The notes under the pieces: model-generated | What the model was told of the DNA's origin: nothing | The model's database searches: none | Seen by the model: the letters and a program-made list of their open reading frames with translations, nothing else | Shown here: positions 9,077-18,172 of the stretch, piece by piece | Layout: each line of letters begins with the position of its first letter | How positions within the stretch are numbered: the stretch's first letter is position 1 | From: Enterobacteriaceae bacterium | Lineage (GTDB): Bacteria; Pseudomonadota; Gammaproteobacteria; Enterobacterales; Enterobacteriaceae | NCBI GenBank assembly: GCA_031253755.1 | Contig: JAIRVT010000074.1 | Location: 1 to 33,589 of the forward strand | DNA length: 33,589 nucleotides | Direction of reading: 5' to 3' | Translations under genes and position numbers: made by a program

Positions 9077-9185
9077 AGGCAGTTCCTACAAGGCGTGATA
9101 AGAGGAAAATAAAAAAGAGAAATAGTCATAACATCATGAATAAAAACAAAATTCAGATAAGTATAAATACGTTTCCAATAACAAA

Positions 9186-9215
9186 TTGTAAAAATATTGT
9201 AATAAAACATATGTA
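9186..9215 (+). promoter_or_regulatory. Candidate betB promoter
   Basis: TTGTAA (9186-9191) and TATGTA (9210-9215) are spaced 18 bases apart, and the BetI-like palindrome begins one base later, where a transcription start would be blocked. This is a pattern reading of an AT-rich region where chance matches are common. Confidence 0.35.
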
Positions 9216-9216
9216 A

Positions 9217-9240
9217 TTTTGATTGAACATTCAATCAAAA
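9217..9240. promoter_or_regulatory. Probable BetI operator in the betT/betB divergent region
   Basis: Eleven-base perfect arms TTTTGATTGAA and TTCAATCAAAA surround CA. From memory, BetI (a TetR-type, choline-responsive repressor) uses operators with the same TTGA...TCAA symmetry between betT and betIBA. The position between divergent betT and betB fits. No betI gene is present in this window, so the regulator would have to come from elsewhere. Confidence 0.7.
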
Positions 9241-9296
9241 AAAAGTTTAATCAGTCCCATCGGATTGAAGTTTGAACGCTGATCAGAGGAGATCTC

Positions 9297-10805
9297 ATGA
9301 CCCGTTTTGGTTTACAAAAGCTTTATATTCACGGTGCTTATGTTGATAGCACAAATCTCGCCAGTGCTAACCCTGACAGCCCTGCTCATAAAATAAATAC
9401 TTTTGATGCAATCAACCCTGCCAATGGTGAAATCATTGCTCAACTGCAATCAGCCACGGAGCAAGATGTTGATCTGGCTGTGGAAAGTGCCCGAAAAGGG
9501 CAAAAAATCTGGGCAGCCATGACTGCCACAGAACGTTCGCGGATCTTACTGAAAGCCGTTGATATTCTGCGTGCCCGTAATGATGAGCTGGCTGAACTGG
9601 AAACGCTGGATACCGGAAAACCCCTTTCTGAAACCCGTCAGGTCGATATTGTCACGGGTGCCGATGTGCTGGAATATTATGCAGGCCTGATCCCTGCTCT
9701 TGAAGGCCAACAAATTCCGTTACGTGAATCCTCTTTCGTTTACACACGCCGGGAACCACTGGGCGTTGTAGCGGGTATCGGAGCATGGAATTATCCGATC
9801 CAAATTGCTTTGTGGAAATCCGCTCCCGCGCTGGCAGCCGGGAATGCCATGATTTTCAAACCCAGTGAAGTCACTTCCCTTACCGCACTTAAGCTGGCCG
9901 AAATTTATACTGAAGCGGGCTTGCCTGATGGCGTCTTTAACGTTCTGACAGGCATGGGCCATGAAGCCGGTCACTATCTGGCTGTCCACCCTAACATCGC
10001 CAAGCTGTCCTTTACCGGCGGTATTGTCACGGGTAAGAAAGTGATGGCTAACGCCTCCGGCTCAACGCTGAAAGAAGTCACAATGGAGCTGGGCGGGAAA
10101 TCTCCGTTAATCATTTTCGATGATGCCAATCTGGATCGAGCCGCCGATATAGCCATGATGGCGAATTATTTCAGTTCCGGTCAGGTGTGTACCAACGGTA
10201 CGCGGGTTTTTATCCCGAAAGCGCTGGCTCCTCATTTTGAAAATAAAATTATGGAGCGTGTTAAACGGATCCGCATTGGCTCACCGCTCGATCCAAATAC
10301 CAATTTTGGTCCGCTGGTCAGTTTTCCGCATATGGAGTCAGTGCTGCGTTATATAGAAAGTGGTAAGAATGCAGGCGCGCGCTTGCTGTATGGCGGCAAA
10401 CGTCTTATGGATGGCGAGCTGGCAAATGGTGCATTTGTGGCACCAACGGTATTTACCGACTGCACCGATGATATGCGCATTACGCAGGAAGAAATTTTCG
10501 GCCCTGTCATGTGTATCCTGACCTATGAAACGGAAGCCGAAGTGATTGCCCGTGCCAATAACACGGATTATGGCCTTGCTGCCGGGATCGTCACGCGCGA
10601 TTTGTCCCGTGCTCACCGGGTTATCCATCAGCTGGAAGCCGGAATTTGCTGGATCAATACATGGGGAGAATCGCCAGCGGTTATGCCTGTTGGTGGCTAC
10701 AAACATTCTGGTGTCGGGCGCGAAAACGGGCTGGTCACACTACAGCAATACACACAACTCAAATCTATACAGGTTGAACTGGGTAATTTTGAATCCTTAT
10801 TTTAA
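9297..10805 (+). CDS. betB: Betaine aldehyde dehydrogenase
   Basis: The 502-residue NAD(P)-dependent aldehyde dehydrogenase (E. coli BetB 490) converts betaine aldehyde to glycine betaine, the second step of osmoprotectant synthesis. The general-base E264 lies in TMELGGKSP, the nucleophile C298 in [13 protein letters not shown] and the cofactor-binding FTGG loop at 239-242. The ATG at 9297 has a strong AGAGGAG site. About 12 extra residues lie near positions 20-33, before [10 protein letters not shown], where E. coli has a shorter linker. In E. coli betI precedes betB; here betB is the first gene after the divergent promoter. Confidence 0.97.
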   Translation: MTRFGLQKLYIHGAYVDSTNLASANPDSPAHKINTFDAINPANGEIIAQLQSATEQDVDLAVESARKGQKIWAAMTATERSRILLKAVDILRARNDELAELETLDTGKPLSETRQVDIVTGADVLEYYAGLIPALEGQQIPLRESSFVYTRREPLGVVAGIGAWNYPIQIALWKSAPALAAGNAMIFKPSEVTSLTALKLAEIYTEAGLPDGVFNVLTGMGHEAGHYLAVHPNIAKLSFTGGIVTGKKVMANASGSTLKEVTMELGGKSPLIIFDDANLDRAADIAMMANYFSSGQVCTNGTRVFIPKALAPHFENKIMERVKRIRIGSPLDPNTNFGPLVSFPHMESVLRYIESGKNAGARLLYGGKRLMDGELANGAFVAPTVFTDCTDDMRITQEEIFGPVMCILTYETEAEVIARANNTDYGLAAGIVTRDLSRAHRVIHQLEAGICWINTWGESPAVMPVGGYKHSGVGRENGLVTLQQYTQLKSIQVELGNFESLF

Positions 10806-10857
10806 ATCATGATTGAAATATCCCCTTCAAACTTCAAATAACAGCTCACAAGATTTG

Positions 10858-10882
10858 TATATTCCCGCATCGCGGGAATATA
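10858..10882. repeat. Short palindromic hairpin, family copy C, between betB and betA
   Basis: Perfect 11-bp arms TATATTCCCGC (10858-10868) and GCGGGAATATA (10872-10882) enclose an ATC loop, 52 bases after the betB stop. It is related to 1-29 and 6903-6931. Inside the betBA transcript it may stabilise the upstream message or attenuate betA. A degenerate repeat left end (ATATCCCCTTCAAACTTCAA) lies before it near 10818-10837, so 10818-10934 may be one composite element. Confidence 0.7.
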
Positions 10883-10898
10883 TCAGCTCAGCAAGCAC

Positions 10899-10934
10899 AG
10901 CCAACAAAAAGGCAACTTGAAAGACAACGGGTAT
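10899..10934 (-). repeat. TATACCC-type repeat end (copy d) in the betA leader
   Basis: AGCCAACAAAAAGGCAACTT followed by GAAAGACAACGGGTAT is, on the minus strand, the same sequence as the left end of the full element at 23409. It ends directly before the GAGGAG ribosome binding site of betA. Confidence 0.85.
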
Positions 10935-10946
10935 GAGGAGATAACA

Positions 10947-12620
10947 ATGGTCTTTGACTACATCATTATCGGTGCTGGTTCAGCGGGTAATGTACTGGCA
11001 ACTCGCTTAACAGAAGATCCGAATATCACTGTCCTGCTATTGGAAGCGGGCGGACCCGATTACCGATTCGATTTTCGTACTCAAATGCCTGCCGCGCTGG
11101 CCTATCCCTTGCAGGGAACCCGTTATAACTGGGCGTATGAAACCGATCCTGAACCTTATATGAATAACCGTCGGATGGAATGTGGGCGGGGTAAGGGATT
11201 AGGGGGATCTTCATTAATCAATGGCATGTGTTATATCCGTGGCAACGCGATGGATTTTAACCATTGGGCAAAGCAACCGGGACTGGAAGAGTGGAGCTAT
11301 CTCGATTGCCTGCCTTATTTCCGCAAAGCAGAGTCACGGGATATCGGCCCGAATGATTACCACGGCGACAATGGCCCGGTCAGCGTAACTACGCCCAAAG
11401 CCAACAATAATGAATTGTTTCATGCGATGGTGGCAGCAGGGGTTCAGGCCGGCTATCCAAAAACTGACGATTTAAATGGCTATCAGCAGGAAGGTTTTGG
11501 TCCGATGGATCGCACTGTCACTCCCGGAGGACGCCGCTCCAGTACGGCTCGTGGTTATCTGGATCAGGCCAAATCGCGAACCAATCTGACCATCATCACT
11601 CACTCATTAACGGATACCATCAAATTTGCCGGAAAAACGGCGGTTGGTGTTGATTTCTACCAAGGTCATAGCACCACTCTAACGCAGGCCAAAGCACGCA
11701 AGGAAGTTCTGCTCTGTGCCGGAGCCATTGCTTCTCCGCAGATTTTGCAACGCTCTGGCATTGGGCCGGAAGAAGTGTTAGGTGAATTTGCCATTCCGGC
11801 AGTGCATATTTTACCCGGCGTCGGGCAGAACCTTCAGGACCATCTTGAGATGTATCTGCAATTTGAATGCCTCAAGCCTGTTTCTCTCTATCCTGCGCTG
11901 AAATGGTATAACCAACCATTGATTGGTGCAAAATGGCTGTTGAAAGGAACAGGTATCGGTGCCAGCAACCAATTTGAAGCGGGTGGTTTTATCCGTACCC
12001 GTGAAAAATTTGCCTGGCCCAACATTCAGTTTCACTTTTTGCCGGTTGCCATTAATTACAACGGCAGCAATGCTGTCAATGAACATGGTTTTCAGGCCCA
12101 TGTTGGTTCAATGCGTTCTCCCAGCCGTGGCCGCGTACAGCTAAAATCACGGGATCCACGCCAGCATCCCAGTATTTTGTTCAATTACATGTCGACAGAA
12201 CAAGACTGGCAGGAGTTCCGCGATGCCATTCGCATCACACGGGAAATCATGGCGCAACCTGCGCTAGCCCCTTATTGTGGGCGGGAAATCAGCCCCGGTG
12301 TTGATATTCAGACCGATGAACAACTGAATGCCTTTATTCGTGAACGTGCCGAAACGGCTTTTCATCCATCCTGTAGCTGTAAGATGGGTTTTGATGACAT
12401 GGCGGTTGTCGATAGCCAAGGGCGGGTACATGGTGTCGAAAACCTGCGTGTTATCGATGCGTCCATCATGCCGGAAATTATTACCGGTAATTTGAATGCC
12501 ACCACCATTATGATGGCTGAGAAAATTGCGGATAAAATTCGCGGGCGAAGGCCACTTCCCCGCAGTCAGGCAGAATATTATGTCGCTAATAACAGCCCTG
12601 TTCGCCAGCTTCCTCTATAA
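10947..12620 (+). CDS. betA: Choline dehydrogenase (GMC oxidoreductase)
   Basis: The 557-residue FAD enzyme oxidises choline to betaine aldehyde and can take it on to betaine; it is membrane-associated and feeds the respiratory chain. The FAD-binding GAGSAG lies at residues 9-14 with E33 at the end of the Rossmann strand. The GMC signature [20 protein letters not shown] follows, with the active-site histidine region near [10 protein letters not shown]. The start at 10947 gives the family N-terminus [11 protein letters not shown] with GAGGAG 6 bases upstream. A longer in-frame reading from 10917 merely translates the repeat. It follows betB after 141 bases, a wide gap filled by two repeats. 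Confidence 0.97.
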   Translation: MVFDYIIIGAGSAGNVLATRLTEDPNITVLLLEAGGPDYRFDFRTQMPAALAYPLQGTRYNWAYETDPEPYMNNRRMECGRGKGLGGSSLINGMCYIRGNAMDFNHWAKQPGLEEWSYLDCLPYFRKAESRDIGPNDYHGDNGPVSVTTPKANNNELFHAMVAAGVQAGYPKTDDLNGYQQEGFGPMDRTVTPGGRRSSTARGYLDQAKSRTNLTIITHSLTDTIKFAGKTAVGVDFYQGHSTTLTQAKARKEVLLCAGAIASPQILQRSGIGPEEVLGEFAIPAVHILPGVGQNLQDHLEMYLQFECLKPVSLYPALKWYNQPLIGAKWLLKGTGIGASNQFEAGGFIRTREKFAWPNIQFHFLPVAINYNGSNAVNEHGFQAHVGSMRSPSRGRVQLKSRDPRQHPSILFNYMSTEQDWQEFRDAIRITREIMAQPALAPYCGREISPGVDIQTDEQLNAFIRERAETAFHPSCSCKMGFDDMAVVDSQGRVHGVENLRVIDASIMPEIITGNLNATTIMMAEKIADKIRGRRPLPRSQAEYYVANNSPVRQLPL

Positions 12621-12642
12621 ATGTCATCGGGAACGCTGAAAA

Positions 12643-12668
12643 AAGGGTGATTGTTTTATATCACCCTT
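12643..12668 (-). terminator. Hairpin terminator between convergent betA and the lipoprotein gene
   Basis: AAGGGTGAT (12643-12651) and ATCACCCTT (12660-12668) form a perfect 9-bp stem with an 8-base loop. On the minus strand it is followed by a T-run (CCCTTTTTTC), so it should terminate the lipoprotein gene. For betA it provides a 3' hairpin without a clear U-tract. Confidence 0.8.
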
Positions 12669-12715
12669 AGTATCTGAATCAATAGGCTCAAATAACCCAT
12701 AACAGATATTTCAAA

Positions 12716-13255
12716 TCAGTTTGCTTCTTTTTTACTCACTTCACCTTTAAAGCTCTTAATTAAATCATCTGTTTTTTTATCGTTGTCAGGCTTAACTTCT
12801 TTCTCTTTCGGGCTGGCGTCATCTGTCTGTTGCTTGTCTTTACCCATCAGTTGTTGGACTTCCTCTGATTTATTTTTCAGCTTATCCGCCGCATCGTTGA
12901 CCGATTTAGTAATATCGTTTTTGATATCGTCTATTTTAGACGGCACCTGATCCATCGATTTTTGCACAGAACCACCCACCTGTTGCTGTATTTCCTTAGC
13001 TTTATCGACAGCTTTATTCACCTCGTTATTCACTTCATTCGCGGCGTTATTGGTTATTTCCTGTGATTTTTCCTTTATATTGTCCATCAGATCTGAACTT
13101 TTCTTTTCAGTATCCGTTTTCACTTGTGCCGCACTATTTTCAGCTTGCTTTTCCCCTTGCTGAGTAGAATTTTCCGCTTTTTGGGAAGCATCATCACAGC
13201 CAGCGATGGCAGCCGCAACGCCTATCAAGAATAGAGCACTAAGAATCTTTTTCAT
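12716..13255 (-). CDS. Coiled, lysine/aspartate-rich lipoprotein of unknown function
   Basis: I do not recognise a named family. The 179-residue product has a lipoprotein signal peptide with lipobox IAGC and lipidated C20. Residues 21-22 are Asp-Asp; Asp at +2 is the classical signal in enterobacteria for retention in the inner membrane. The mature part is almost free of aromatic residues and cysteine. It is built of long amphipathic helical stretches rich in K, D, E, N, S and Q (for example VNKAVDKAKEIQQQV), like apolipoprotein- or LEA-type helices, and ends in a disordered acidic-basic tail. AAGAGG lies 8 bases before the ATG. It sits between nqrM and betA. A periplasmic stress or scaffold role is only a guess. 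Confidence 0.8.
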   Translation of the reverse strand: MKKILSALFLIGVAAAIAGCDDASQKAENSTQQGEKQAENSAAQVKTDTEKKSSDLMDNIKEKSQEITNNAANEVNNEVNKAVDKAKEIQQQVGGSVQKSMDQVPSKIDDIKNDITKSVNDAADKLKNKSEEVQQLMGKDKQQTDDASPKEKEVKPDNDKKTDDLIKSFKGEVSKKEAN

Positions 13256-13516
13256 TGAGTAACCTCTTGGACTGACGAAAATGATCTTGCCAATGAGCGT
13301 TCTGGTTTTTTATGCCATAACCCCCACAAGCGCTTTGCCGCAAACCTTGCCTGCAAAAGTAATGTTCACTTTTACCTGCCTGATTTGCTCTCTTAGGTGA
13401 CTTAAACAATGCAGTATTTCGCACAGACATATTTCGGGAAATTTATGGCAAATCATAGTCAATTTTTAGAAAAACGCCCAATTGCCACTTTTATCCAAAC
13501 CGTCTTCAGCGAGGCA
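13256..13516. other. Spacer between nqrM and the lipoprotein gene
   Basis: This 261-base stretch holds the probable promoter of the lipoprotein gene and the 3' end of the nqr transcript. I see no convincing terminator, repeat or RNA. Two small open frames here are treated as chance. Confidence 0.4.
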
Positions 13517-13741
13517 TTACAGGATGCGGTTTTTCGCTAATTGAGCGAGCCGCGCTTCCTCTTTTGCCATGCGTTTTTTGCGGGCATCACAGGGTTCAGG
13601 GCACTCACAGGCTTTTTCGATACCTAGGTTTCCCAATCCCCCACAACTTCCCTGAATACTTTTGCGTTTAAAAATATAGCCTATCGCCATGCCTGCAAAC
13701 GCCAGCAGGAAAAAGATGAAGGCAGCGATGAATACTTCCAT
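13517..13741 (-). CDS. nqrM: Na+-NQR maturation protein NqrM
   Basis: The 74-residue protein has one N-terminal membrane helix (FIAAFIFFLLAFAGMAIGYIF) written here as residues about 3-22, then a cysteine cluster: C-G-G (residue 32 area) and ACECPEPC with four cysteines in all. This fits the DUF539/NqrM family, needed to insert the iron centre shared by NqrD and NqrE. The start at 13741 has AGGAAAGG upstream and gives the usual short N-terminus MEVFIAAF; a longer frame to 13834 overlaps apbE. It lies 16 bases after apbE at the end of the nqr unit, a conserved position. Confidence 0.93.
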   Translation of the reverse strand: MEVFIAAFIFFLLAFAGMAIGYIFKRKSIQGSCGGLGNLGIEKACECPEPCDARKKRMAKEEARLAQLAKNRIL

Positions 13742-13757
13742 AACCTTTCCTCTGTTG

Positions 13758-14819
13758 TTACTCGTTTTTCTGTTGTAAATAATGTTTAAAGGCCGGGCTA
13801 TAACGTTCTTCAAAACCATCTTTTGTTTTGACAATCATAAAGACGGCAATGTTCAGTTTTTCAGCCAGCGCCATACCTTTGTCGGGCCCCAGCACATCAA
13901 TTCCGGTGGAAAAACCATCTGCGATCATACAGGTCGGTGCAATAACCGTGATGGAAGCCAGATTATGGGTGATGGGTTTGCCTGTTTTGGGATCAATCGT
14001 GTGGGAGTAGCGCACGCCATTCTGTTCAAAATAATTACGATAATCACCGGATGTCGCCACCGCCATATTACCCGGCGCGATAATTTCCTGAGCGCTTTGT
14101 GTCATTTCGTTCTCTATTTCACTCTTTATTTCACTTCCCACAGACGGTTTTTCAATCGCAATCCGCCACGGTGTTCCTTTACCGTTGTGGCCTAATGTAC
14201 GCACTTCACCACCAATATCGACCATGTAATTTTTGATATTCTGGCGAGCCAAATAGCCCGCTACAACGTCAACGCCATAGCCTTTGGCGATGGAAGAAAG
14301 GTCAACATATAGCTCAGGAATCGATTTAATCAGGTTATTTCCTTCCACCGATAATTTATCAATCCCTACCCATGCGCGACGTTTTACCAGCGCTTCCTCT
14401 GTCGGCGCTTGGGTCATCCGCCCTTCCGGCCCGAACCCCCACAGATTCACCAATGGCCCGACGGTCACATCCAGTGCGCCTTCGGTTACATGGTTAATGC
14501 GGATCGCTTCCTTAACGACTTTGGCCGTTGCTTCGGAGACCGGAAAAGGTTTATTCACTTCACGACTTTGATTAAAACGACTCAATTCAGAATTTGGCCG
14601 ATAAGTGGACATCTGATTGTTAACTTCTTCCAATAAACGATCAATCTCTGTTTGCAGTTTCTCCGGGGAAGGCGCAGATGAATCAGCGACGTATTTGACG
14701 GAGTAATAAGTGCCCATCGTTTGTCCACTCAGATTTTTCTGCTCAGGGCCACCACAGGCTGACAGCAGCATGACCGCAAACATTAATATCCACTTGTTGA
14801 TCATTTTTTTATTCAACAT
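13758..14819 (-). CDS. apbE: FAD:protein FMN transferase (flavinyl transferase ApbE)
   Basis: The 353-residue lipoprotein (lipobox LLSAC, C22) uses FAD to attach FMN through a phosphoester bond to threonines of NqrB and NqrC on the periplasmic side. Family features include VGPLVNLWGFGP, DLSSIAKGYGVD, the VATSGDYRNYF segment and the C-terminal TIDPKTGKPI and ADGFSTGIDVLGP with the Mg-binding Asp. It lies 89 bases after nqrF and 16 before nqrM, so it belongs to the same functional unit. A lysine/glutamate-rich insert near residues 230-245 (EIKSEIENE) looks like a diverged 12-bp tandem repeat. Confidence 0.96.
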   Translation of the reverse strand: MLNKKMINKWILMFAVMLLSACGGPEQKNLSGQTMGTYYSVKYVADSSAPSPEKLQTEIDRLLEEVNNQMSTYRPNSELSRFNQSREVNKPFPVSEATAKVVKEAIRINHVTEGALDVTVGPLVNLWGFGPEGRMTQAPTEEALVKRRAWVGIDKLSVEGNNLIKSIPELYVDLSSIAKGYGVDVVAGYLARQNIKNYMVDIGGEVRTLGHNGKGTPWRIAIEKPSVGSEIKSEIENEMTQSAQEIIAPGNMAVATSGDYRNYFEQNGVRYSHTIDPKTGKPITHNLASITVIAPTCMIADGFSTGIDVLGPDKGMALAEKLNIAVFMIVKTKDGFEERYSPAFKHYLQQKNE

Positions 14820-14855
14820 AACTTACTCTTTCTGAATCGTCTTTATGAATTGCCA

Positions 14856-14875
14856 GCGCCCACATTTGTGGGCGC
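14856..14875 (-). other. Perfect GC hairpin between nqrF and apbE
   Basis: GCGCCCACA (14856-14864) and TGTGGGCGC (14867-14875) are perfect 9-bp arms separated by TT, just after the nqrF stop. There is no U-tract on the minus strand, so it is more likely a 3' stabilising or processing hairpin that separates nqr from apbE-nqrM expression than a full terminator. Confidence 0.7.
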
Positions 14876-14908
14876 ATGTCGTTAAATCAAAGGCGTTGAT
14901 TCAAATCA

Positions 14909-16135
14909 TTAACCGCCGAAATCATCCAGCAGGATATTTTCATCTTCCACACCGAGATCTTTCAGCATCTTAATGACCGCCGCATTCATCACCGGAGGCC
15001 CGCACATGTAGAACTCACAATCTTCCGGTGCCGGGTGATCTTTCAGATAGTTTTCATACAGGACATTGTGAATAAAGCCGGTATAGCCATCCCAGTTATC
15101 TTCCGGTAAAGCATCCGATAACGCCACATGCCAAGTGAAGTTTTCGTTCTCTGCCGCCAGTTGGTCGAAATCTTCGGTATAGAACATTTCACGCTTGGAA
15201 CGAGCGCCATACCAGAAGCTGATCTTACGCTTGGAATCCAGCCGCTTAAGCTGATCGAAAATATGCGAACGCATAGGCGCCATTCCTGCGCCACCACCGA
15301 TGAAGATCATCTCTGCCTTGGTTTCTTTCGCAAAGAACTCACCGAACGGGCCGGAAATGGTCACTTTGTCACCCGGTTTCAGTGACCAGATGTAAGAAGA
15401 CATAATGCCCGGTGTCACGTCAGGGTTTCTTGGCGGTGGCGTGGCAATACGCACGTTCAACATTATGATGCCGCGCTCTTCCGGGTAGTTCGCCATAGAG
15501 TAAGCACGCACTGTCGTTTCACTGACATCAGAAACATAACGGAACAGATTGAATTTATCCCAATCTTCACGGTATTCCTGCGGTACTTCAAAATCTGCAT
15601 AACGGGCAACGTATGGCGGACACTCAATCTGAATGAAACCGCCAGCCCGGAACGGGACGACTTCCCCTTCAGGAATTTTCAGTTTCAATTCTTTAATGAA
15701 AGTCGCTTTGTTATCGTTAGAGATAACTTCACATTCCCATTTCTTAACGCCAAAGATTTCTTCCGGCAATTCGATTTTCAGATCTTGTTTAACGTTAACC
15801 TGACAGGCCAGACGGCAGCCTTCTTTCGCTTCACGCTTGTTAATGTGAGATAACTCAGTCGGCAGAATGTCACCACCGCCTTCTTTGATCTTCACGCGAC
15901 ACTGACCACAAGAGCCACCGCCACCACAGGCAGAAGAAACGAAAATGCCCTGACCGGCCAGCATTCCCAATAATTTATCACCGGCAGGAGCGGTAAAACT
16001 TTTCTCCTCATCGCCGTTAACTTCTACTTTAATATCCCCGGTGTTAACCAGCTTCGATTTTGCAAACAAAATCATCGCCGTCAGCGCCAACACAATCAGG
16101 GTAAACATGACTACGCCTAGAATGATTATATCCAT
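14909..16135 (-). CDS. nqrF: Na+-NQR subunit F (NADH dehydrogenase, 2Fe-2S and FAD)
   Basis: This 408-residue subunit takes electrons from NADH into the sodium pump. One N-terminal membrane helix (residues about 3-25) is followed by a plant-type ferredoxin domain with cysteines C70, C76, C79 and C111 ([10 protein letters not shown] and LACQV). Next comes a ferredoxin-reductase domain with the FAD motif RAYSMANYP and the NADH motif [11 protein letters not shown], and the C-terminal MCGPPVMN. Length and cysteine spacing match the Vibrio enzyme. The gap to nqrE is 15 bases. Confidence 0.98.
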   Translation of the reverse strand: MDIIILGVVMFTLIVLALTAMILFAKSKLVNTGDIKVEVNGDEEKSFTAPAGDKLLGMLAGQGIFVSSACGGGGSCGQCRVKIKEGGGDILPTELSHINKREAKEGCRLACQVNVKQDLKIELPEEIFGVKKWECEVISNDNKATFIKELKLKIPEGEVVPFRAGGFIQIECPPYVARYADFEVPQEYREDWDKFNLFRYVSDVSETTVRAYSMANYPEERGIIMLNVRIATPPPRNPDVTPGIMSSYIWSLKPGDKVTISGPFGEFFAKETKAEMIFIGGGAGMAPMRSHIFDQLKRLDSKRKISFWYGARSKREMFYTEDFDQLAAENENFTWHVALSDALPEDNWDGYTGFIHNVLYENYLKDHPAPEDCEFYMCGPPVMNAAVIKMLKDLGVEDENILLDDFGG

Positions 16136-16150
16136 GAATTCTTCTCGCCT

Positions 16151-16747
16151 TTAAAGCTGCACACCGGAGAAGGACATAAAGCCCAGTGCCATCAACCCGG
16201 TTGTAATAAAGGTGATCCCCAGCCCTTTCAAACCCGCCGGAACATCTGCATATTTCATTTTTTCACGAATCGCGGCCATCAGGACAATTGCCATCATCCA
16301 GCCCAGACCTGAACCGAAACCGTAAACCACGGATTCGCCAAAGTTATAGTCACGCTGCGCCATGAAAGAAACGCCGCCGAAAATCGCACAGTTGACGGTA
16401 ATCAACGGCAGGAAAATCCCCAATGCGTTGTACAGCGCAGGGACATAGCGATCGAGGATCATTTCCAGAATTTGCACCAGAGCGGCGATCACGCCGATAA
16501 AAGTGATGAAGTTCAGGAAACTCAGGTCAACGCCGGTCATCAGAGCGCCATCGCGGAGGACCAGATTGTAAACCAGATTGTTGGCAGGAACCGAAATGCC
16601 TAAAACGACAGTAACAGCAACACCTAGGCCAAACGCGGTTTTTACGTTTTTCGATACCGCCAGAAAGGTACACATCCCAAGAAAGAAGGATAACGCCATA
16701 TTCTCGATAAAGACGGCACGAACAAATAAGCTGATATAATGTTCCAT
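16151..16747 (-). CDS. nqrE: Na+-NQR subunit E
   Basis: The 198-residue integral membrane protein has six predicted helices and is homologous to NqrD in inverted topology. Two in-membrane cysteines, in [10 protein letters not shown] and [10 protein letters not shown], are the family's ligands for the iron centre shared with NqrD. It lies 8 bases after nqrD and 15 before nqrF. Confidence 0.98.
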   Translation of the reverse strand: MEHYISLFVRAVFIENMALSFFLGMCTFLAVSKNVKTAFGLGVAVTVVLGISVPANNLVYNLVLRDGALMTGVDLSFLNFITFIGVIAALVQILEMILDRYVPALYNALGIFLPLITVNCAIFGGVSFMAQRDYNFGESVVYGFGSGLGWMMAIVLMAAIREKMKYADVPAGLKGLGITFITTGLMALGFMSFSGVQL

Positions 16748-16755
16748 GTTATCGG

Positions 16756-17385
16756 TTACTCCTTATCAACCTGCGCAGGTTTCAGTGTCCGCAGACCCCA
16801 AATCAACATACCAATGAGGAAAAATGCGCTTGGTGCTAACAGGAACAGGCCATTAGGCTGATACCATCCGCCATTTTGAATGGATTCCAGCACCGTAATG
16901 CCCAGCAGTTTCCCTGAACCAATCAGTTCACGGACAAAGCCCACCAGCAACAGGATGACGCCATAACCTAAACCGTTACCGATTCCATCCATAAAACTTT
17001 CCACCGGCGGTGATTTCATGGCGTAGGCTTCTGCACGCCCCATGACAATACAGTTGGTGATGATAAGACCCACAAACACGGATAACTGTTTCGATATTTC
17101 ATAAGCATAGGCCTGCAAAATCTGGTCTACCACAATCACCAGTGAGGCAATAATCGCCATCTGGGCAATAATTCGCACGCTGCCCGGAATATGATTACGA
17201 ATCAACGAAATGAAAAAACTGGAAAATGCGGTTACCAGCGTTACCGCAATCGTCATGACTAATGCGGTTTCCAGTTTGGTGGTGACAGCCAGCGCTGAAC
17301 ACACCCCCAAAACCTGCAATGCAATCGGATTATTATCAAACAACGGCCCAAGAAGGACGCGCTTTATCTCTTTACTATCGGCCAT
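16756..17385 (-). CDS. nqrD: Na+-NQR subunit D
   Basis: The 209-residue membrane subunit has the cysteine-bearing half-helices VLGVCSALA and [13 protein letters not shown] that pair with those of NqrE. Its start overlaps the end of nqrC by 11 bases, which suggests translational coupling. The overlap, length and helix pattern are typical of the family. Confidence 0.98.
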   Translation of the reverse strand: MADSKEIKRVLLGPLFDNNPIALQVLGVCSALAVTTKLETALVMTIAVTLVTAFSSFFISLIRNHIPGSVRIIAQMAIIASLVIVVDQILQAYAYEISKQLSVFVGLIITNCIVMGRAEAYAMKSPPVESFMDGIGNGLGYGVILLLVGFVRELIGSGKLLGITVLESIQNGGWYQPNGLFLLAPSAFFLIGMLIWGLRTLKPAQVDKE

Positions 17386-18172
17386 CTTTCAAGGCTCCTT
17401 CGCGTACTTTTTTCAGGAACGGGCCAAAACCATGATCACCCAACCAAAAATCAAACATATGCTGAACACCGTTGGATGTCAGCGTCGCACCAGACAAGCC
17501 ATCGACACCATACGGGTTATTACCGGCACCACCACGAACCACTTTCAGCGCCGGAACGCCTTCAGGAGTGTACAATTTTTTGCCTATCCATTGATGTCGC
17601 CATGCGGGATTTTCAACTTCTCCCCCCAGCCCCGGCGTTTCACCTTGTGAATAGTAAGTAATGCCACGGGAAGTTACGCCATCCACATCAATGGAAACAA
17701 ACGCATACATCATTGACCACAAACCTGAGCCATAGACCGGCAATACCAGCTGAGTGGTTTTGCCCTGTTCATCTTTCACCAGATAGATTTCTGCCATATC
17801 AGCGCGACGACGGATTTTCGCCAGATCTTGCTCCGGCGATAAAGCCATACTGCTTTCATCACTGCGCAACGCGTTATTCAGGTCGAAATTACCCGCGTTC
17901 TTTTCAACTGTTGCTGTTTTCAAGTTAAGCAATTCAGGCTGGATGCGACTGTTATAAACGGCGGTAATTTCGCTGGCTGTCATGGCAGGCTTAAGCAAAC
18001 CGGCAACATCCAGAATATTACGCTGTTTATCCAGCAGCTTTTGTTCCTGTTGTTGCGCTTTCAACCCTACCGCTGAACCTGCAACCACAATAGAACAGAC
18101 CAGACACAGCACAAAAACAACCAGAAACGTTCTGCCGATGCTGTCATTATTTTTTGGTTTATCATTAGCCAC
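17375..18172 (-). CDS. nqrC: Na+-NQR subunit C (covalent FMN)
   Basis: The 265-residue subunit has a single N-terminal membrane helix (residues about 14-36) and a periplasmic FMN domain. The flavinylation motif [13 protein letters not shown] lies at 224-236, with T230 the expected FMN acceptor for ApbE. It overlaps nqrB by 8 bases and nqrD by 11. Confidence 0.98.
   Translation of the reverse strand: MANDKPKNNDSIGRTFLVVFVLCLVCSIVVAGSAVGLKAQQQEQKLLDKQRNILDVAGLLKPAMTASEITAVYNSRIQPELLNLKTATVEKNAGNFDLNNALRSDESSMALSPEQDLAKIRRRADMAEIYLVKDEQGKTTQLVLPVYGSGLWSMMYAFVSIDVDGVTSRGITYYSQGETPGLGGEVENPAWRHQWIGKKLYTPEGVPALKVVRGGAGNNPYGVDGLSGATLTSNGVQHMFDFWLGDHGFGPFLKKVREGALKDGR

Noticed and set aside
10917-10946. 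10-residue N-terminal extension of BetA
   Set aside because: It translates the end of a repeat and the ribosome binding site; the family starts at MVFDYII.
13239-13430. 63-codon minus-strand open frame overlapping the start of the lipoprotein gene
   Set aside because: No recognisable family, unusual composition, and it overlaps the promoter and first codons of a well-supported gene. I judge it a chance frame.
13445-13540. 31-codon plus-strand frame (MANHSQFLEKRPIATF...) overlapping the 3' end of nqrM
   Set aside because: Looks protein-like but is very short, antisense to nqrM at its end, and has no clear ribosome binding site.
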